A stretch of DNA of 21,762 nt. Origin: a virus. Location: positions 1,038 to 22,799 of IMG/VR virus record IMGVR_UViG_3300029448_000474. One strand, given 5' to 3'. Positions 19,057 through 21,762 of the stretch are shown here, in pieces. Position numbers and translations under genes: made by a program. How positions within the stretch are numbered: the stretch's first letter is position 1; every line of letters starts with the position of its first letter. The notes below the pieces were generated by a model. That model saw only the letters and a program-made list of their open reading frames with translations, did no database searches and was not told where the DNA came from.

Positions 19057-19176
19057 ATGACTAAGCAAATCTCAAAAACACCTTATGAAGACACAATAGA
19101 AGAAAACCTATTAGCTTTACTTGAAAAGCTTTGGAAAGAATACCATATCAACAAAACATCTAAGAAGGATCAATAA
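19057..19176 (+). CDS. Small acidic-helical peptide gene (39 aa)
   Basis: ATG at 19057 follows CAAAGGAGAATACACC, a strong ribosome site, and the TAA ends one base before the next gene's ATG. The peptide MTKQISKTPYEDTIEENLLA, then LLEKLWKEYHINKTSKKDQ, is an amphipathic helix with a polar tail. Excellent ribosome site and tight coupling argue for translation. No family is recognised. It could interact with the product of the next gene. Confidence 0.7.
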   Translation: MTKQISKTPYEDTIEENLLALLEKLWKEYHINKTSKKDQ

Positions 19177-19177
19177 A

Positions 19178-19996
19178 ATGAACGTCAACGGTTTTACATC
19201 AAAAGCACAAGCGATACGTTATCTTAAAAGCAAAGGCCACAATGTTTGCACGTTACTGGCACAACCAGAAGCGAACCCAAAAGTAGCAAAGAACGGCAAA
19301 GAAGTAGACGTGAATACTTATCCATTACACTTAGCACCTTATAACCTATCCGGCTTTAATGTTTGCGCTATGGCTAGCAAAGGTTGCATTATGGCTTGTT
19401 TACATACTGCTGGCAATCCGGCTTACATGGACCAGAAAAACACCAGTCGTATTACTAAAACGCAAGCCTATTTCAAAGAGCGTAAGGCTTTCCTTGCCGT
19501 TCTATTCTTTGAGATGCTTTCCAAGTATAACAAGGCAAAGCGTAACGGCGAAGAAATAGCTTTCCGTTTAAATGCTACAAGTGACCTACCAGTAGAACGG
19601 TTAAAAGTTACAATAGGGAAACATACCATTACGCTTATGGACTACTTTAGTGACGTGCAATTCTATGACTACACTGCTATAACTAAACGTGCTATTGCTT
19701 GGGCAAGTGGTAAAATGCCAAGTAATTACCATTTAACCTTTAGTCGTAAAGAAGACAACGACGAGGCTGTCTTTGAAGTGTTAAAGAATGGCGGCAACGT
19801 TGCGGCTGTAGCTAGTAAAGTCGTATACGACACTGCATTAGCTATGCAATATATCCCACTATTTAAAACGACTTGGAAAGTAACGGACGGCGACAAGCAC
19901 GACTACAGGCCAGTTGATCCAGTAGGGTGCATTGTATTGCTTAAAGAAAAAGGCGATGCAAAGTATGATAATACTGGTTTTGTTATCCGTAAGTGA
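19178..19996 (+). CDS. GP88-like phage protein (272 aa)
   Basis: The frame is open from an ATG at 19121, but that lies inside the 39-aa gene without a ribosome site. AAGGATC before ATG 19178 makes MNVNGFTSKAQA the likely start. The product matches what I know of the 'gene product 88' family of mycobacteriophages and other phages: HLAPYNLSGFNVCAMASKGC, then IMACLHTAGN, and a SRITKTQAYFKERKAFL helix. Cys63, Cys70 and Cys74 form a C-x6-C-x3-C cluster that could hold a metal or iron-sulphur centre. The function of the family is unknown to me. The C-terminus (DYRPVDPVGCIVLLKEKGDA) is also family-like. It is flanked by hairpins on both sides. Confidence 0.82.
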   Translation: MNVNGFTSKAQAIRYLKSKGHNVCTLLAQPEANPKVAKNGKEVDVNTYPLHLAPYNLSGFNVCAMASKGCIMACLHTAGNPAYMDQKNTSRITKTQAYFKERKAFLAVLFFEMLSKYNKAKRNGEEIAFRLNATSDLPVERLKVTIGKHTITLMDYFSDVQFYDYTAITKRAIAWASGKMPSNYHLTFSRKEDNDEAVFEVLKNGGNVAAVASKVVYDTALAMQYIPLFKTTWKVTDGDKHDYRPVDPVGCIVLLKEKGDAKYDNTGFVIRK

Positions 19997-20008
19997 GAAT
20001 ATTTTTAG

Positions 20009-20042
20009 GGTGGCATTACTTGTTAATCTTTGTAGTGCCACC
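20009..20042 (+). other. Intergenic hairpin 2 of the rightward block
   Basis: GGTGGCATTAC pairs with GTAGTGCCACC (11 pairs, one T.G) around a 12-base loop, 12 bases after the stop of the GP88-like gene. ATATGAATATT follows rather than a U-tract. Confidence 0.65.
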
Positions 20043-20086
20043 ATATGAATATTAACTTTAACACTAAACAAAAAAGGACAAATAAA

Positions 20087-20431
20087 ATGTATACACTAGA
20101 TAAATGGACTAGACCAGAATATTACGCTGGCGACAATCACTTTAACTCTTACGCCTTTTTAGGCAGAAATAGAGACAGTGATGTCCTTGATGAAAGCAAT
20201 TTTCATGTTGCGCTTGCTAGGCTAGGCGGTGAAAGCGAAACCGTGCAAGTGATCCGTGAGAGAAACTGGGCCTGCGGATGGATTGAGTGGATAAAAATTT
20301 ATGCAAGTGATACCGTATCAATTAACAAAGCTAAAATAATGATTGATGAATTGAACGCTTACCCCTGCTTATGTGAGGATGATTTATCAGAGCGTGAATA
20401 TTTTTTAGAATGTGACGCAAACAAAACATAA
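20087..20431 (+). CDS. Conserved phage protein, WxCGWIEWI type (114 aa)
   Basis: An upstream in-frame ATG at 20045 lies next to the hairpin without a ribosome site; AAAAGGACAAATAAA before ATG 20087 makes MYTLDKWTRPEYY the likely start. The central RERNWACGWIEWIKIYASDT, then a helix and ELNAYPCLCEDDLSEREY, matches a small family I know from actinophages and marine phages, where the pattern is hWaCGWvE.i.I....A...A..iL..L.dYPvL.EdD.S..E. The family has no known function. The protein is soluble and acidic with four Cys. It stands alone between two hairpins. Confidence 0.75.
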   Translation: MYTLDKWTRPEYYAGDNHFNSYAFLGRNRDSDVLDESNFHVALARLGGESETVQVIRERNWACGWIEWIKIYASDTVSINKAKIMIDELNAYPCLCEDDLSEREYFLECDANKT

Positions 20432-20448
20432 CTTGTCGCAAATGGTGG

Positions 20449-20480
20449 TTCAAGTATAGTTTTAATTTGCTATACTTGGA
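20449..20480 (+). other. Intergenic hairpin 3 of the rightward block
   Basis: CAAGTATAG (20451-20459) pairs perfectly with CTATACTTG (20470-20478), extended by one wobble and one A-T pair, around a 10-base loop. It lies 17 bases after the stop of the 114-aa gene. Confidence 0.65.
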
Positions 20481-20491
20481 CTATAGAGAGA
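20479..20491 (+). promoter_or_regulatory. GACTATAGAGAGA, T7-class promoter-like sequence
   Basis: Eleven of 13 bases match the 3' half of the T7 promoter (CACTATAGGGAGA), 31 bases before the next gene's ATG. The 5' specificity half does not match and no phage RNA polymerase gene is in the window, so this is weak. Confidence 0.25.
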
Positions 20492-20521
20492 AACCAAACA
20501 TGTATATAAGGAGACACAATC

Positions 20522-20761
20522 ATGTTTATATTATTCGCAACTAAGCCCCTCAATGATGGTACTAATGGCTTTCGTTTTAACTTTGCAGGGATCAAAGGGT
20601 TGACCCGTAAGCGTAAGCCTAACCGCAAAGATAGTAGTCGTGGCTATAAGGTAGTTACTGGTGATTGTATGACACAACTACACTTAGGCAGACGTAGCGT
20701 CTACATTGAACGCAAGCCTAACCGTCAAACCAAGCGTAAGCTTTGCCACTTTGCAGGGTAA
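20522..20761 (+). CDS. Small basic protein, unknown (79 aa)
   Basis: ATG at 20522 follows AAGGAGACACAATC, a strong ribosome site. The product is basic with a short hydrophobic N-terminus (MFILFATKPLNDGTNGFRFN) and two Arg/Lys-rich stretches that both contain KPNR (LTRKRKPNRKDSSRG and ERKPNRQTKRK), a possible internal duplication. A nucleic-acid-binding role is plausible from charge. I recognise no family. A large hairpin follows the stop. Confidence 0.72.
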   Translation: MFILFATKPLNDGTNGFRFNFAGIKGLTRKRKPNRKDSSRGYKVVTGDCMTQLHLGRRSVYIERKPNRQTKRKLCHFAG

Positions 20762-20781
20762 GCGTTAAGACTTACTTTTAC

Positions 20782-20810
20782 CCTAGCATTGTTTGAGGTG
20801 CAATGCTAGG
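20782..20810 (+). other. Intergenic hairpin 4 of the rightward block
   Basis: CCTAGCATTG pairs perfectly with CAATGCTAGG (10 pairs) around a nine-base loop. Outer segments ACTTAC (20770-20775) and GTAAGT (20817-20822) can add a further stem with internal loops. No U-tract follows. Confidence 0.65.
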
Positions 20811-20857
20811 ATGATGGTAAGTAATAAATGCAACACACAAAACAGGAGACTAATCCA

Positions 20858-21073
20858 ATGCAAATAACTAATGAACAATTCCTAGAACTATCAGCAGATA
20901 TTACAGGTGCATGGCTAGAAGATGCATACGCCAGAGGTGATGCTGACTTTGACGATATTTGGCTAAAAGACGAAAACGGTGATGAGTGTTACACTGAGGT
21001 TGCACAAAATAGATTTAATGATATACTTGATACTGTACAAGATATGATGCTTGATTATGTGGAGGTACTATAA
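20858..21073 (+). CDS. Very acidic small protein (71 aa)
   Basis: An in-frame ATG at 20828 exists, but ACAGGAGACTAATCCA before ATG 20858 makes MQITNEQFLELSAD the likely start. It has 19 Asp/Glu and only three Lys/Arg in 71 residues, with a net charge near -16. A helical start is followed by an acidic stretch DADFDDIWLKDENGDE and a helix NRFNDILDTVQDMML. Small acidic early phage proteins can act as DNA mimics against restriction or host DNA-binding proteins; that is a possibility only. Its stop abuts the next ATG (TAAATG). Confidence 0.75.
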   Translation: MQITNEQFLELSADITGAWLEDAYARGDADFDDIWLKDENGDECYTEVAQNRFNDILDTVQDMMLDYVEVL

Positions 21074-21244
21074 ATGGTACTTGATGAACAGCAAAAATTA
21101 GACATAATACGTGAAGCAATGCAACGCATTGAGGATGCACTACGCAAGTCAGTAGAAAAAGGTAACGACATGGACTTGCCTATTGCTTTGGCTATGTGTG
21201 AATTAATTAACCCTAACAAGATGAAAACTGAGGAGGTAGCGTAA
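21074..21244 (+). CDS. Small helical protein, unknown (56 aa)
   Basis: ATG at 21074 directly follows the previous stop, with GGAGGTACTATAA as ribosome site; the next gene starts two bases after its stop. The product is MVLDEQQKLDIIREAMQRIE, then DALRKSVEKGNDMDLPIALA and MCELINPNKMKTEEVA: two helices joined by a polar loop. Tight coupling to genes on both sides and an excellent ribosome site support expression. No family is recognised. Confidence 0.75.
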   Translation: MVLDEQQKLDIIREAMQRIEDALRKSVEKGNDMDLPIALAMCELINPNKMKTEEVA

Positions 21245-21245
21245 C

Positions 21246-21590
21246 ATGACAAAACTACAGCTAAACAATAAAGAATACGCAGACATTCCTGATAGGCAAT
21301 TGATTGAAGCGCTAGGTATTCTACCGATATGGGTTAAAGAGTGGGTTATATTTGGCAAGGGTATGGACATTATAAAGTATATGACTGACGCCTACGGCTT
21401 TGGTAGCTTGTACAAGTTTAAGGGTGAAGTATTAGATGATGGTTCATATCGTAGTAGCTATGAGGAAGATGATGATATGACTTGGGTAGGCAAGATGGAT
21501 ACACCCAATGGCACAGCTTATTTCTATGAGGCAGCTATACTTGCCTTGCCTATGCCTGACGGTAAGCACTACATAACAAGGATGGACTGA
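21246..21590 (+). CDS. Conserved phage protein, unknown (114 aa)
   Basis: ATG at 21246 follows GAGGAGGTAGCGTAAC. The product starts MTKLQLNNKEYADIPDRQLI, has an aromatic patch (GILPIWVKEWVIFGKG) and a YGFGSLYKFKGEVLDDGSYR segment, then an acidic stretch with EEDDDMTW and a hydrophobic strand AYFYEAAILALPMPDG. This looks like a compact alpha/beta fold, and similar short proteins occur in marine phages with no function assigned. No catalytic or membrane motif is clear. Its stop overlaps the next start as TGATG. Confidence 0.75.
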   Translation: MTKLQLNNKEYADIPDRQLIEALGILPIWVKEWVIFGKGMDIIKYMTDAYGFGSLYKFKGEVLDDGSYRSSYEEDDDMTWVGKMDTPNGTAYFYEAAILALPMPDGKHYITRMD

Positions 21591-21739
21591 TGAGTGTATG
21601 CGGTGAGATTGAGATTGCAGAGCACGAGATACGCCAAGCACAAGAAAAGATACGTGCTTTGCAGGATGAACTGGACAAACAAGCAGAGAATATTCGCTTG
21701 GCTTATGAGCGAAAGACAATGCTAGAGGAGGTTAAATAG
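21590..21739 (+). CDS. Small coiled-coil protein (49 aa)
   Basis: ATG at 21590 shares its first base with the previous stop (TGATG), so translation is coupled. The product MSVCGEIEIAEHEIRQAQEK, then IRALQDELDKQAENIRLAYE and RKTMLEEVK, is one continuous charged helix with heptad-like spacing, likely an oligomeric coiled coil. No family is recognised. GAGGAGG at its 3' end serves the next gene. Confidence 0.7.
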   Translation: MSVCGEIEIAEHEIRQAQEKIRALQDELDKQAENIRLAYERKTMLEEVK

Positions 21740-21740
21740 T

Positions 21741-21762
21741 ATGGCATTTCTAATGTTGATCC
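21741..21762 (+). CDS. Start of a gene cut by the window edge
   Basis: ATG at 21741 lies one base after the previous stop with GAGGAGGTTAAATAGT as ribosome site. Only MAFLMLI is visible before the window ends. The hydrophobic start could be a membrane segment; nothing more can be said. Confidence 0.55.

Noticed and set aside
19121-19177. Longer GP88-like start at 19121
   Set aside because: It lies inside the 39-aa gene without a ribosome site, while ATG 19178 has AAGGATC at suitable distance and a family-like N-terminus.

Overview
The window looks like part of the genome of a tailed dsDNA phage with a podovirus-like virion, of the kind known mainly from marine metagenomes. The reasons are an uninterrupted late cluster (small terminase, large terminase, a P22-size portal, scaffold, HK97-type capsid, tail and fibre genes), very dense packing of small genes with stop/start overlaps, an AT-rich composition, and no tRNA, rRNA or bacterial housekeeping genes. 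A tiny DUF1127-type gene, a family best known from Alphaproteobacteria, hints at an alphaproteobacterial host; this is inference only.

Layout. Positions 1 to about 17,780 are one leftward (minus-strand) late block. In transcription order (right to left) it holds: a set of small proteins (87, 68, 91, 67 and 226 aa); two small Lys/Gly-rich proteins; two beta-rich virion-like proteins; a terminator-like hairpin; a run of very small genes, several under 50 codons (DUF1127-like, a 61-aa and an 82-aa basic protein, a 24-aa Cys-rich peptide, a 37-aa peptide); small terminase; a helix-turn-helix protein; large terminase; portal; a 65-aa coiled-coil protein; an 851-aa multidomain virion or ejection candidate; scaffold; then, after its own promoter and a structured leader, major capsid and a decoration-like protein; finally two tail proteins and a fibre-like gene cut by the left edge.

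Positions about 17,782-18,725 form a noncoding control region between the leftward and rightward blocks. It holds an 11-bp inverted repeat, tandem AGTTTAACTATA repeats, several perfect palindromes, a GC-rich structured island and sigma70-like boxes facing the late genes. It is the best candidate in the window for a bidirectional promoter/operator region or replication origin.

Positions 18,726-21,762 are a rightward block of small, probably early, genes with strong Shine-Dalgarno sites. The only family I recognise there is a GP88-like protein. The wider intergenic gaps each hold a stable hairpin without a U-tract, which suggests transcript processing or stabilisation. The last genes are packed stop-to-start and the final one runs off the right edge. 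No replication, lysis or integration gene is recognisable in the window.
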